Shown here piece after piece: positions 32,271-44,184 of a stretch of DNA of 64,000 nt. Each line of letters begins with the position of its first letter. Positions within the stretch are counted from its first letter, which is position 1. A program made the position numbers and the translations under genes. Source of the DNA: Blasia pusilla (Eukaryota; Marchantiophyta; Marchantiopsida; Blasiales); the NCBI GenBank assembly GCA_050084515.1, contig CM114273.1, positions 14,322,001-14,386,000 of the forward strand, given 5' to 3'. The notes below the pieces were generated by a model. It ran no database searches, was not told where the DNA came from, and saw only the letters and a list, made by a program, of their open reading frames with translations.

Positions 32271-33769
32271 TCCATGAACCACTATCTAAACTCGGCCTTT
32301 CGTCTCCCCCTAAGTCCCACAAAAATAAACTTACTATTGCTACAAAAGATGTGATAATGATGTTGTCTATGATATAATTAAAATAAGGGAGATTACTTCA
32401 TTTACATGGAAAAAAAATTCAAAAGTAAGGGAGGTCTCATAATGGAGTAGCAAGATATCTCGTACCTTTAAGAAAGTTTGAATACAAATTTAGAATAATG
32501 TTAGATTAAAATCATGTTTTACTAGAAGACACATGTATATTTTCTGAAAATGGAGAAATATCTATCCCACTAAAATCTTAGCATGTATAATGGATGGATA
32601 CGAATGCATGACACATACCTTCTTACTATTGTTTTTATAAGAAAATATCAACTAGAACATTTATATTACTTATCGTCCTCTATATAGTGGTAAGTCATAA
32701 TAAATTTCCAATCTCAAGTCCAAATAACACTTGTTGAGTAAAGTCCAAGTTAATAAAACAAAAGTTAAAGGACCAATGACCTACCTTGGTGCATTTGACT
32801 GTGTCTCGTAGGAAATCTTTGAGTTTCATGCGAAAAATAGAAAATTTATTATAGACTGGATAAGATAAGAGTTAATACAAGAGACATTCCTATGCCTTTT
32901 GTAGTGATACTTATATGTACCACAAGAGGTATTACATTCATATGCCTTCCTATAAGAGCCATGTGAATCTTTCCTTTTTCATACGTGAATATGGAGATTG
33001 AAGGAGAAGGCAATGGAAGAGATGTTTTGATATCAATGTAGACTTGGAGGAGATTCGAGGAAAGGTTGAATGTGGAACTAACTTAGATGGTAAACTGGAG
33101 GTGTGGCATAAGATGATTTGGAGCTTGAGAAAGAGCAAATCCTATTCCCTAGGATATCAAGGTTAGTGTCTAAGATTTGTTGTTTACTCTTAAAGTCCTT
33201 AATGTATCTCAAGATCATCTAATCGCTTTTGTTGTCCCTTTGATCTAGAAGATTATCTTCTTGCCCCGAAGTATGACCTTCATGTGCTCTTTGGCTTCTC
33301 TAATCAAAGAGTCGGTGAAGGGGCAGACATACACCTACCAAAAAAATAAAATAAAAAATAATTAGTCGATCGATTGGAGGCGCTATGCTTGCAAAGACAA
33401 TTGTGTATCTACTTGTTGATTTCTTGATTGGACTCTAGTGTATTGCACATGCATTCCTACTAATATGAATGGAATATCTTAAGACAACCTATACAAACAC
33501 TCCCATTTTTTTTTCCCTTTGCATTTAGGCTATTCACGTGTCCTCCACATGTGTCTACTAATTGCTTTCTCTCCCACCCCTCTCAAAGGGCCGCACACAA
33601 GTTGAAGATCACAAGCAAGTAAGAACAACTTCAAATTATGTAAATTGTAAATAGACAAGTTCATAGGGATATCATATTCATATGGTTCCACTTATCATAT
33701 GTCTTCCCTCGTCCGAATTTGATTACTAATTCTACTCATTGTTAGGTAGGCATAGGGTGAGAAATAAAA

Positions 33770-33803
33770 AAGACTAGCATCTTGTCTGTGATGCACGGGT
33801 GAA
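33770..33803. repeat. Terminal-hairpin-like motif, copy 3
   Basis: GACTAGCATCTTGTCTGTGA then TGCACGGGTGAAA. It shares AAAAGACTAGCAT and GCACGGGTGA with the copy near 48688 in the same orientation. Confidence 0.45.
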
Positions 33804-34309
33804 AAAAAATTTCTCTTAGTACCCTTAGTTCTTCTAATTAGCACTTAGTTAAATGCTTTTGTACATGTATCTATAGGGGGGGAGGCGTAAGTAAATTTAA
33901 GTGTCAACACCATAAGCTTCCCAAACCCAGTCCTCTTTTAATAATGTATAATTGTATGCAGAAATAACACGGAGATGAAACAAAGAAAACAATAAGAATA
34001 CTATAGGAAACTCGCTTCGCATGCATTCGTTCAAATATGATAAGTTCTTACATGTGCCCCCACCCCATTTTCTTCCGGACCGGACGGTTTCCAGAGCTGC
34101 CCCCGCTCCTCGTTTAGTTTTGGCCGGTTCGTTTCCAGAGCTGCCCTTGCGCGTCTTCTTCCGGGCCAGATAGTTTTTAGAGGTCCCCCCCGTTGCCGCC
34201 CGTTTCTTTTGGGCCGGGCCATACGCGAGTGAGTTTGTTCGTTTCCGCTTTTGACTTGTTATGTCGAGCAAATTGGATAGAGCCGGGTACGTGATGATAT
34301 AATTGATAA

Positions 34310-35163
34310 TAATTATTTATGGAAATGACGGAGGAGAAAGAAGGAAGGATGGATAAAGAAGGAGAAAGACGGAGAGAGGAGGAGGAGGAGAAGAAGGTCG
34401 TACGGGTAAAGACGCGAGCGGAAAGGAGGAGTGGGCGCAGGACACGCAAGCCGATCAGTGAATCAGCCGAGGCAGCTGAGGCGAGGGATGTGGGGAGTCA
34501 CTCGCAGGGGCCGAGGAGCCGAAAGAGACAGGAAGAGCGGGAATCCGATAACTTCAGGAGTCAGGACTGACTCGACTGAGCGAGCGAGCGAGGGAGGGGA
34601 GGGAAGGGGTGAGTGAAGGAGAGAAAAAGTCAGAGGTGGAGGAGAAAAGTCAAGAGGTTCAGAGGTGTGTGTGGGCGTGGGCATGGGAGCGAGAGTGTGT
34701 GTTTCTCAGGAGGGCAGGAGGGAGTTACGAAGAAGGAGGGGCGGGGGGTGGGATCGGTCGCTGGCTGACAGTAAGTAAATAAACGAAGCGAGGAAAGGAT
34801 TGGGCTGGCGGGGGAGGATTTGGTTTGTCGGGACGGGGAAGAGGAATCTGAGGACGAGGAGAGCTCGAATCGAAGGTGGGTTGGTTGGTTGGTTGGTTGG
34901 TCGGTCGGGTGAGCGTCGTTTGATCGTTCGTTCGTTGGATCGTTGGCTGGCTGGCTCGCTCGCTCGCTCGCACGGAGCGGAGCGGAGCGGAGCGCAGGGA
35001 TCTTGGGAAGAGAAAGGGGCGAGGAGATCTGGGTGTCTGGGCTGGGTCCCGGGACGAGAGGAGAGCTGAAGAGAGCGAGCCATGGTGGCTTTTGATGCCA
35101 CATCAGGCTGGGCATTGCAGCATTCTCTTCACCGTCACGCGCCTCTGAAAGTCAACTACAACC
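34310..35163 (+). promoter_or_regulatory. Putative promoter and 5' untranslated region of the secreted-protein gene
   Basis: Purine-rich at 34318-34420 (GGAGAAAG-type words), then simple-repeat patches GGTTGGTTGG (34875-34900), GCTCGCTCGC (34950-34970) and GAGCGGAGCG (34973-34993). A second ATG at 35082 in a strong context (GCGAGCCATGG) opens an upstream frame that overlaps the main start at 35164 in another frame and could dampen translation. The transcription start cannot be fixed from sequence. Confidence 0.4.
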
Positions 35164-36559
35164 ATGGCACGACGGGAGGGCCTCCGCTCAGGCCTCCTCC
35201 CCCTCCTCCTCCTCCTCTTATTTCTATCGTCTCTCGCCTGCGCGATTGCTCGCCATGCTCCTTCAGGTACCGATCCGCTTCCCCGCTTTCACTCCTTCAC
35301 TGCGCAGCAATTAAGGGCCTGCAGTAATTCCTGACCGTCCTTTTACGGCGTCTCTCAACCTGTGTCTTCACCTTCGATGCCTCTCATGCTCCTGCTTCGC
35401 TTATCCTCCGTCCCCTTCGTCCACTCCCCGACTCCGCCCGCGCTTTCACTCTGTCTCATCGATGCAATTTTGCCCCTAGCATCATTCCCTCCACTTGCGG
35501 ACTACCTTCTCCCAGCTGTGTTCCCCGGAACTGAGTCTTTCCGATATTCTTGAGACATCGATCCCATCCTGCTTGTGTCAGTGCCACTTTTCTCGTTCTT
35601 TCCGCCGCATATTTTGACCTTGCGTTATGCCTGACTGCCTCCGACTCCTTTCTTCAACCCGTGGACCTCCTTGCTGTGTCGCTCATGGCAGCCGTGATCG
35701 ATACTCCCTCCCCTTTCCCCACGTGCAGCAGCATTTATTCGGCCTTCACTGCCTGTTCCACGCGAATTTGAGCCTCGCGTCTATCACTTCCTCCTCCCAG
35801 CTCTCCCTGTGCCAGCAGCAGGAAGCACTTCCGATAGCAGTTCCACCATCTTTCTACTTATAGCAGTCGTGTTTTCGGCCCAGTCGCTTGTGTCCGTTTC
35901 CACAATCCTCGTCTTCTCGTGATTGTCTCCTTCAGCTGATGTTGGCAGTCCTGTCTCGCATTCTAGCCGTTGGCGTGATAGGTTGGTCCCGAGTCGTTGC
36001 AAAACGCTGCCTGTTTGTGGGACCTGCTATCTTCACATCGCTACTCTGCACGCGTCTATCAGCATCGTCTCGTGCATAGAATAGAACTGGCTGGGAGGGA
36101 TAGCTAGCTGGGAGCTCTTCTGGATCCTGGAATTCTGAATTTGGAACTAACGAACAGTCGGTAGACGTATGTCGTCAATTGTAGCTCGCAGTACGAGTTT
36201 GGACTTTTTCGTCTCGTAAGTAGTTTCGCTCGTGTATTAGTTGTGAAGTTGCATGACAGATTAGGCACGACCTTTCTGGGTATCGGTTTTTTTCCTGCCC
36301 TGTACGGCGATTACAGCAACACTCACACATTCGGTCTGTTCTAAGACGGGCGTGAGATCTCTCCCGGGGCTCGAAGTCGTTTGAGCAATCGAGTCTGCTC
36401 GCAGGTAGTACTTCTCATGAGATGCAGAGAGCCTCGTGTGTATGCTGTACTTGACTTCCGTTTTTTCTTTTTTTGCCCACGCAGAGAGTAACTATGGCCG
36501 TCATTCTCCCGCAGAGAATCTACATCACCAATCTCCCCCGGAACTCAGCGACACTGGCG

Positions 36560-36616
<57 letters not shown>

Positions 36617-37562
36617 ATTTAACCGTCTCATTCACGTATGGCGCTAGTAGGGGAGAGAGCGGATCATGGAACAGGCACGGATTTGACGCATGCCTGTGAA
36701 GCATCTTCTCTTCTGTGTGATGGGAGTAGCTAGCGGACTGTCTCTGTTGGGAGCTTATCGCGCGTCTTCTTTGTGATGGAAGGGGGTGTCTTTTTACTGT
36801 CCCCGGGGTCTTCGCAGCTGTCACTTACCCGTTCCAACAGCGCGGTGGACTGGGAAGGTCTCAGAATGTTGACCCTGAAGCAGACATAGTCGGGAAAAAG
36901 AATTTTGAGTTGTACCCAGTTCTCGCAGAGAGTACATCATTGGGGACGAGGAAATGAGGTCTGCTCTTCATCGCTGCTGTCCCCATCAATTTTTAATGTA
37001 CGAGAGCGCTCGCTCCGTACACATCCTCAACGTGCAACCTGAACGTCTGTGCAGCCAGGGTTTAATGGCAAAGCATTTCTTGCGTGCGCTTCCGTCTCGG
37101 GGATCATGTAGTTCTGGAATCTGACTAGGAAACGTCCATCGCACCTCGCTTGGTAGTAAGTAGTTCAGAAGACTGCTCAAAAGTAGTTGACGGCATCATC
37201 TGTTTCCCCCGTCCCATCATCGTATGCTCTCTTCTCTGTCTATTGTGCTGTCAGCGGCAAAAGTCAACCATTCGCAGCTTGCCCAGGGTCGTCAATTACC
37301 ACCACCTCGACGTTTACAATTTGCGCTGGAATCGTCTGCTGATCCATATTCTATTCCTGTGTTGCAGGTTTCGTTCCTGGACAACCTGCCGGATCCAGTA
37401 AAAGTAGCAATAGAAGAAGAATTGAAGGCCTGCCTGTCTTTTCCAGGAGCGACCACGGAGCTGTGTGTATACGATCGTCGAGCGCTAATCGCCTTCAACC
37501 AGGACTACACACTTCCTGGCTCTAACCCTAATCCCGTAGTGGGATCGCCGACGATCGGCTGA
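35164..37562 (+). CDS. Small secreted protein, three exons, possible PSY-type peptide precursor
   Basis: Proposed exons 35164-35266, 36485-36561 and 37368-37562 join in phase to 124 codons plus stop. Donor sites are CTTCAG/GTACCG and GGCGAG/GTCTCT; acceptors are CCACGCAG/AG and GTTGCAG/GT. Residues 1-30 form a clear signal peptide: basic MARREGLRSG, then a Leu-rich core ending in SSLACA. The middle is polar. The end has two cysteines (KACLSF, ELCVYD) and closes with DYTLPGSNPNPVVGSPTIG. Its spacing D-Y-x2-P-x2-N-P-x4-G resembles PSY sulfated-tyrosine peptides (DYxxPxxNP type), though the usual His-Asp-Pro is missing. If so, tyrosylprotein sulfotransferase would modify the Tyr and the peptide would be secreted. 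Exon 3 could begin at another phase-0 acceptor upstream (near 37281 or 37290). The gene structure is better supported than the peptide identity. Confidence 0.5.
36563..36614 (+). repeat. CT microsatellite abutting a splice donor
   Basis: 52 bases of TC/CT begin within the donor of exon 2 (GAG/GTCTCTCT), so the tract forms the 5' end of intron 2. Confidence 0.9.
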
Positions 37563-37835
37563 CAGTAAACAGCACGGCGATCGGAAGCCAAACCCTTATT
37601 CACTACATCCACCTTAGAAATATGCTTAGGTCAGGTTTTTTCCTCCCAATGCCATCCATGCCACTATCGGTCGACGCTGCAGTTGAGTTAACACTGGAGA
37701 GTTCTGTCTGGCTGCTTATAAAGATCTGATCGGCAAATCATTCACTTGGGGTGCTTGTATATTAAATCATGTGCACTAGGGATAGATGCGATCTGGATAC
37801 ACGACCATTTGAATTTCTCCTGATTTGTGAATATC

Positions 37836-37841
37836 AATAAA
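37836..37841 (+). terminator. Candidate polyadenylation signal
   Basis: AATAAA lies 274 bp after the stop codon of the secreted-protein gene. Function is inferred from position only. Confidence 0.4.
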
Positions 37842-37979
37842 GTGGGAAATGATTTTGTCATCTTGCATAGGTCAAAACGCCGCAGTCCCCTCTCCTCATG
37901 CAAGGGAGAAGAATGAGAGCGGCATTCAATGTGATTGCACTTTTCTCGCCTCTGATCGTAATCATATCGTGAGTTGACT

Positions 37980-39180
37980 GGGTAGTCAATGCGCGCGCCT
38001 CGAACTGCAATGCGTGCCAGCATTCCTCTCTCGCATTGACGTAGAAACTGGCCCGCGACTCCGCCACCCTCCCCCCCCCCCCAACCTCCTCCGCGATCGC
38101 CTGCCGCATCCGTGGAGTCAGCTTTATCAATCGAGTCGGTCGAAGAAAACGCGCGCCGATGCGTGGCTAGTCGTCCTCGTGTCCATGCTCGGTGATGGCT
38201 TAATTGAAGCTCTCCAACCGCAGTACCACCATTGACTATCTGGCCGGTGCACACTGCACACTACAAGCCTCAGCGCAACCGATCGACACCCGGCACTCAC
38301 AGATCCCCGCGCAGACGCTGAAGTACAGTACATCGGTCAGTACCTTCTCGAGAGGCTGGACATTCTCTTCTTCGCAGTGGTTCGCGAGATCCCTCTCTCT
38401 CCCCGGAGTCCGAACTCGTCCGTCGATCGCGGCCGAGCTGCACGCATTTTCTTTGACCCGAATCCGCCCATTCCGGAGGGGACTGCGCGCGATCCACGAA
38501 GTCCGTAAGGCGGAGAAATGGCGGAGGATGTTTCCGCGCGGCGACGGGAGCGAGCATCGTCCGTGAGCAAACGCGGAGTAGGGAGAGCACATGAATGATG
38601 AGAATCTGGCGATCGGTTTCGAGAAGCGCAGTCAGAGTCGAGCTCTGCTTTTGGGGGGGGGTACTTCCAGAAAGAGTAGGTAGGCTTTCTCGACGTTCAT
38701 ATCTCCCTCCATGTTCAACGCTTCTTTCTGCCCTTCCACGCGATGACGACGGGGACGACGACCGCCACGCCTCTGACAGCCGTGCCGCCGATCCTGACAA
38801 CTGGAGCCCCGCGACAACTGGAGCCCCGTCCAGTGCAGTCTCGAGCAAAAGCCCGGCCTCGGGCGGGGCCCGCGCCTCTGGTGGGGAGTCTGGACTCTGG
38901 ACTCTGGAGTCTGGAGCAAGCGCCACACTCCACAGTCCAGGACTCCAGGCTCCAGAAAGCCAAACGCCCACGGGACACTTCCGCGCGCGCGATCTTCATG
39001 ACTGACACCGGTACTCCGCCAGTGCGTCAACTTAAGGACCGGTCAAACTCGGAAGCTTCCTGTCCCTCCCTTCGGAAATATGAACTCCCTTCCGAAACGG
39101 CCTCAGTCGAAGACCCCCCCGGGGGCCCCGCGCGCAAAACAAGAAAATCGTTCCTCATTTTCCTTCCTCGCGCCTATTCA
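37980..39180. other. GC-rich island without an assignable gene
   Basis: GC-rich DNA with long open frames on both strands (up to 224 codons on the minus strand), none with a recognised domain. It contains a C run (about 38072-38083), a G run (38651-38659) and an 8-bp minisatellite of TCTGGAC/TCTGGAG units at 38886-38915. It could be a promoter or 5' exon of a gene, or decayed repeat DNA. Confidence 0.4.
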
Positions 39181-39603
39181 TCATAGTAATTGACCTTATA
39201 TTGTTTTTTTCAAAAACATTTAAAATGTTCTGTTATTTTATATGCATACAAGAGATTGTGGCACAATGGCCAACTTCTCCCTTTGCTGAGCAGCTGATCG
39301 TTTGTTCGAATTGGACTCACGTGTTCTATTTTGCCCAAGTGCCTCTCCTGCCTAACTCGACTCTCACCCTAAGGTGACCTAATTAACCCTAGGATGAATA
39401 GGCGCAAGGAAATTGTTTGATCGCTCCTTTTTCGTTTCGAGTCCCAAGGAAGGGTCCGGTCCGGAATTTTTTTTCCCATAATCCATATGCCTTATGCTTT
39501 TCGGGTATGCATGTGGTCACAGGGAAAATTTTCAAGTTTACACATCTCCGGTTGGCTAAGTGATACACAATACCAAAAAAATATGTTTTTATCTATTTTT
39601 CCA

Positions 39604-39945
39604 GACTATTCCTATCACATCTAGGAGGAGAGATGGTGAATGGAGAATTATGAGTGGAGTCTATATGGATAGGTTAGTTTGGAAAAAAAGATAAAAATGT
39701 TTACCCACGTTTTGTATCACTTGTCGTGGATAGGTTAGATGAACACGACAGAAAAGAACGGTTTCTTGTAGAGGCCACAACTATTCCTATCACACCTAAG
39801 AGGAGAAATGGTGAATGGAGAATTATGAGTGGAGTCTACATGGATAGGTTCGATGAACTTGACAGAAAACATCAATTAATTGTAGAGGCCGCAATGAATG
39901 GAGGATTACGAGTGCAGTCCACCTGGATAGGTTAGATGAGCATCG
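39604..39945. repeat. Imperfect tandem repeat
   Basis: GGTGAATGGAGAATTATGAG with following GTGGAGTCTA(T/C)ATGGATAGGTT occurs near 39634 and 39809, and a shorter, diverged third copy lies near 39893 (ATGAATGGAGGATTACGAGT). The first two are about 175 bp apart. TTGTAGAGGCC is also repeated. Confidence 0.7.
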
Positions 39946-40439
39946 GTTACTTGTAACGGTTGTGGATAGAAACTGAAGTTACTAGAACAAAAAACATTAG
40001 TTGCTTGTAGAGGCCAAACTGAAGTTTTGCATTTCTACTTGTTGGGTCGTTGGTTGGAGAAGGTAAATGTGGAACGGAACACTTGTGCTGCACAAGGAGA
40101 GGAGATATAAATCTCATAGTTTCTCCATTGATGTTAGTGCTCCATTAAGAAATTTCTTGTGGGGAGAGTTGGATTGTGAAATATAAAGAAGTGTGGCCAG
40201 ATTATAATTGTATGTAAATAAGGAATTGGCGGCTTTCCTAAATAAGTATATTGAGCTTAAATAGAGATGCGAGATTAGAGGATTATATTGTATAAATTGC
40301 TACCACAATTGAATGAGATTAATGCTTCACTTGGAAGAGGAGTGTATTCTGATTGTTACTTGTTATGATTGAGCGAGAGTAGATAGTGTTAGAGTGACAT
40401 AGTAGAGGAGTTATTTGTGTGGTTAAGAGTGGAAAGGCC

Positions 40440-43400
40440 AACACTAACATGTTGGCATACTTTGGTGATTTGTGTGTACAAGACATGCTTAAGCGAGGTT
40501 GCATGTGGAATCGTGAACAAAGTCCGTGTCCGCGGACATGTCCATATACGTGGATTTATGTAGTCTTATGGAAGGACTTGTCCATATGGGCCCCACCTTC
40601 CCCTTCTTTCTCATTCCCCCACTTGGCTACATGTTCCACACTTTCAAGTTTCTTCCTCCCTCCGCCCCCACTCCTTCTCCCCGTATTGCCCCACTTAGCC
40701 TTGCCCTACTTTCCATCATGAACTATAAAGTATGGGTCCCACCTCTTGTAATCCATGTCATAGAACATGTCCAGACTTGTTTGTCCATGTCCGTCATAGG
40801 GACAAACTTATCCGTTGTTGTGCAACCATGTTCTTAAGGGTTTTGTGGGACCCAAGGTTGCACGAAAATGAACATGCATGCCTCCCGGGTACTTGCCACA
40901 CGCATCCGAGCCCGCCCCTCCATAAACCTGTTGAGCCCATTGCGTAGACCTTGCTGGCCGAGCCTGCACTCATTTTGTGGCCCCGCGCAGCATGTTGCAG
41001 GTCCGCAAGGCGGGTTGGGCTCCCATTGGGCCAGCTCATGCCCATGCAGCCCGCACATGGTAGGCTTAGGCGTGGGGGCCCGAAGCCTATTTTGTGCGGT
41101 CCTTGAGCGCGCCATGCGGACCTTGTGTAGGCCTGATCCTCCTCAATAGGAGCCTAGTCCGCCTTGCGGGCCATAAAATGGGCATGGGCTTGACAAGCCT
41201 GGGTCTACGCGACAAGCTCAGAGGTGGGCTCACGCGCGGGCCGTAGGTACCTAGGCGTGCACGGACTCGGACTTTGTCCGTGTGCAACCCTGTTGGGACC
41301 TCTTTGGGGGTTTCTTGAAGGTTTTTAATGAGTGCCGAGTCATTAAATGCTGGCCGAGTCAGCAACCTTGCTGGCTAAGTCAGTAATGCATTGTATACAT
41401 TTAGGTGATCTATATGCATATGTGATCTTTGTGGGGCATTGGATATACTCCAATGAGAGTTTTAAAGAGTCTTATCTTTCTAAAGTTGAACCCTTCAAGC
41501 ACATGTTAGGGTATGATGTTTTCCACGACATGGACTCCCTCACGTGAAGGATGGATTTGGCTCAAGTTTTTTTTTCATGATTTAGAAAATGATGTGTTTT
41601 CCAACCTTTTTCATTGCGTGGTATGGTAGTGTATATACATGTTTTATAAGTTATGTTGCATTGTAGATATGTGATAACAATGTTTGTTGAATAGTAATGT
41701 GTATGGTGACGACAAGTGCAACAATCTCCATATTTCAATTTTGGGACCAAAAATATGTGGGATGATCAAGGGATTTTCATCTTTTGAGGGGGGGTCAAGT
41801 AACTCATTTTTTAACAAGAGGAGATTGGGTTGAAACTTCAATCAAATACATGTTTAAACACTAAGCCATGTTGGATAGCAACCTGTGTGTCTATGATAAA
41901 CTATCATGCAACTCTACAAGTTATGTTGTGTGGACTAATTACAAGATATAATTAATGAAATAGAGAGGAAATTTTAATAGGGCATTTTAATTTTGAGAAA
42001 TAGATTGTATCTTCACTTTGAAAAACCTTCATTGTATCAAATGATATATATGCAACCTTGAATTCCACATAATGTTTAAAATTTAAATGTGTTAGTTTGT
42101 TTTACATTACTTTGCCTTACATTCATCTTGCTAGTTACTAGTGTGAATGTGGATATCTAGGTGCTATCATCCAATGTGGGCAAAGCATAAAACTCTCATT
42201 AGAATTGAGTGTGTAATGATTAGTGAACTATTAACTAATCCTTTTTAGGATTATTTTTTAGATTATTAAAGTTAAAATAGCCACCATCCATGGTGGGTAT
42301 TTGCTTGAAAATGCAAAGACAAAATAAGGATGTGTGTAAGGGAGCCCACAACCTCCTTGGGCTCCCAATTGGTGGGCATCCAGACCTTGTTGACCAAATC
42401 AGATTTTCCACAAAACATACACATGAACTCATTTTCCTAAAATCCCACAGTATTTTTGCAAATTTAACGCATAAAAATATTTTCTTGGTTCAAATTTTGT
42501 GGAGACTTAAAGGTGAATCAAAATCACTCAATTTCTATTGCCCGAATTTACAAAGAATGTTAGTTTTTGGTGCTCATGCACTTGTACTTCCGATATTCAC
42601 ACTGTTCAATGCCGAAAACAAGATAAGATTACAATTGATGGTATTTCTTATGTTGGAATTTTGTTCTCCATGATGGTTAATCCTATTTAGATAGGACCAG
42701 CCACAAGATTATTGGGTTGGCAATAAGTCAAACTCGAAGATATGCACTTCCTTTCCTTTTAGAAAGATATTTTAATATGTGAAAATTATTTGATGATTTT
42801 CTTTACATTGCATGGCACTACCGTAATCTCAATTTTGTCAAAAAGTGTGATTGTGACAAATAGTCTATGCCCTTTGTGAGACCGCCAGAATAGCTCCACA
42901 AGTCGTGTGGGTGTATATTTATGTGAGGAAAATTTTTAAACCAAACTATGTCTCCACTCTCTACGGAGATCATCTGCTTGGGACTAGATAAGGACCTCAC
43001 TGTTGGTACTCTCTCAATCGGAGGCGTTAAAGATGATGTACTTCCAAACACAACAAACTAAAATCATAAAATGGTATGATTAGATCCATCACTCGCCGGA
43101 TCAAACTCCAACAAAGCTTTCAAACAGCTGGAAAACTCTCCAAGGAGTCGAGCAAGTCTCTAAGACGTTCCTACTCTTGCCAGAGCAAATTTCAAATCAC
43201 ATGGAACATGGCATCAAACTATTTCATTCATTCCAAAATTGTCTAAACGACATTGCCAATATTGTCCCAAGTTCAATATCTGGCTCCTTCCAAACTCTTC
43301 GTGAACATTTCCACAAAGTGATGACTTTGTACAAGACTTTGCAGTCGTTCAGTAACAGATTTTATACCGTCTTCAGGATGATCTCAAGAAACTTCCACAC

Positions 43401-44180
43401 TGGCAACCTTCTCCATAAGCATTTCTTGAGGTTGCATTAGCTAGTAAAGTTTGGACCTCCACAACATGACCATGGTTTAACACATCATGTTCTTGCTAAG
43501 CTGAACGCAATTCACATCTATGCTAGCCTAATCACTTAGAAGTGACATGTTTTTGGAGACATGCAACGATACCAGAAACACCTTTGTACTATTCAACATC
43601 GGATGCGACATGTCAACATAGGTAGATTGCTGGTCCTCAGCAAAGCTACTACCTGGATTCTTACAAAAAAAGTATGAGCTATGGGTAAACTTAGATGACC
43701 CATACATGTCCAACAACAATCCCACAATTGTGAGCTCAGTCTTAAACATACATGAGATCAATTGACGAGGTCTCTAGTCCCCGAGAAACCTGGAACCTTC
43801 TATGTTTGTGCCTTTGGCAATGTATCCTTACACAACTGCATTTCAAGCTTCCAGGCTGGTACTGTTCTTGAAAGGGGTCTCTTTTAGTGAAGGCACTAGA
43901 TTTTTCAAGCTTGGGTCTAGGCTCATCTGCACACTTCATACACGTCAGGCATTAGTGACAACTAAAGATCATTCATGCGCTGGGTAGGGGATACTGATTC
44001 CATGGGAGCTCAGATTGCTTCCCAAACTGACTACCAGATATTTAACTCACATCCTCATTAGGAGTATGTTAGGAATGTTCCTCTGGATCATGGGAAGGCT
44101 GTCATAGAATGAATGCATCTGTTGTCAACACCAATGCCTGTTTTGATTTGCTGAGGTGCACAAGGAGGTTTCATAATGAC
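40440..44180. other. Mostly unassigned DNA
   Basis: A GGGCC/GCCCG-rich patch at 40870-41250 resembles that at 9030-9240. The remainder is AT-rich. Frames of 60-127 codons (for example 42290-42673 and 43177-43440 on plus) show no domain and no splice structure I could support. Confidence 0.4.
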
Positions 44181-44184
44181 CAAG

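Larger units (their letters stand above)
30711..34000. other. AT-rich intergenic DNA
   Basis: No gene is supported. It contains a diverged relic of the family A repeat (31920-32270) and one terminal-hairpin-like motif (33770-33803). Open frames are short and featureless. Confidence 0.55.

Noticed and set aside
34630-35115. Long minus-strand frames of 131-161 codons
   Set aside because: They are antisense to the purine-rich 5' region of the secreted-protein gene, are Pro/Ser/Thr low-complexity and show no domain.
38297-38971. 224-codon minus-strand frame in the GC-rich island
   Set aside because: GC-rich DNA gives long frames by chance. Several overlapping frames on both strands are equally long and none has a recognisable motif.
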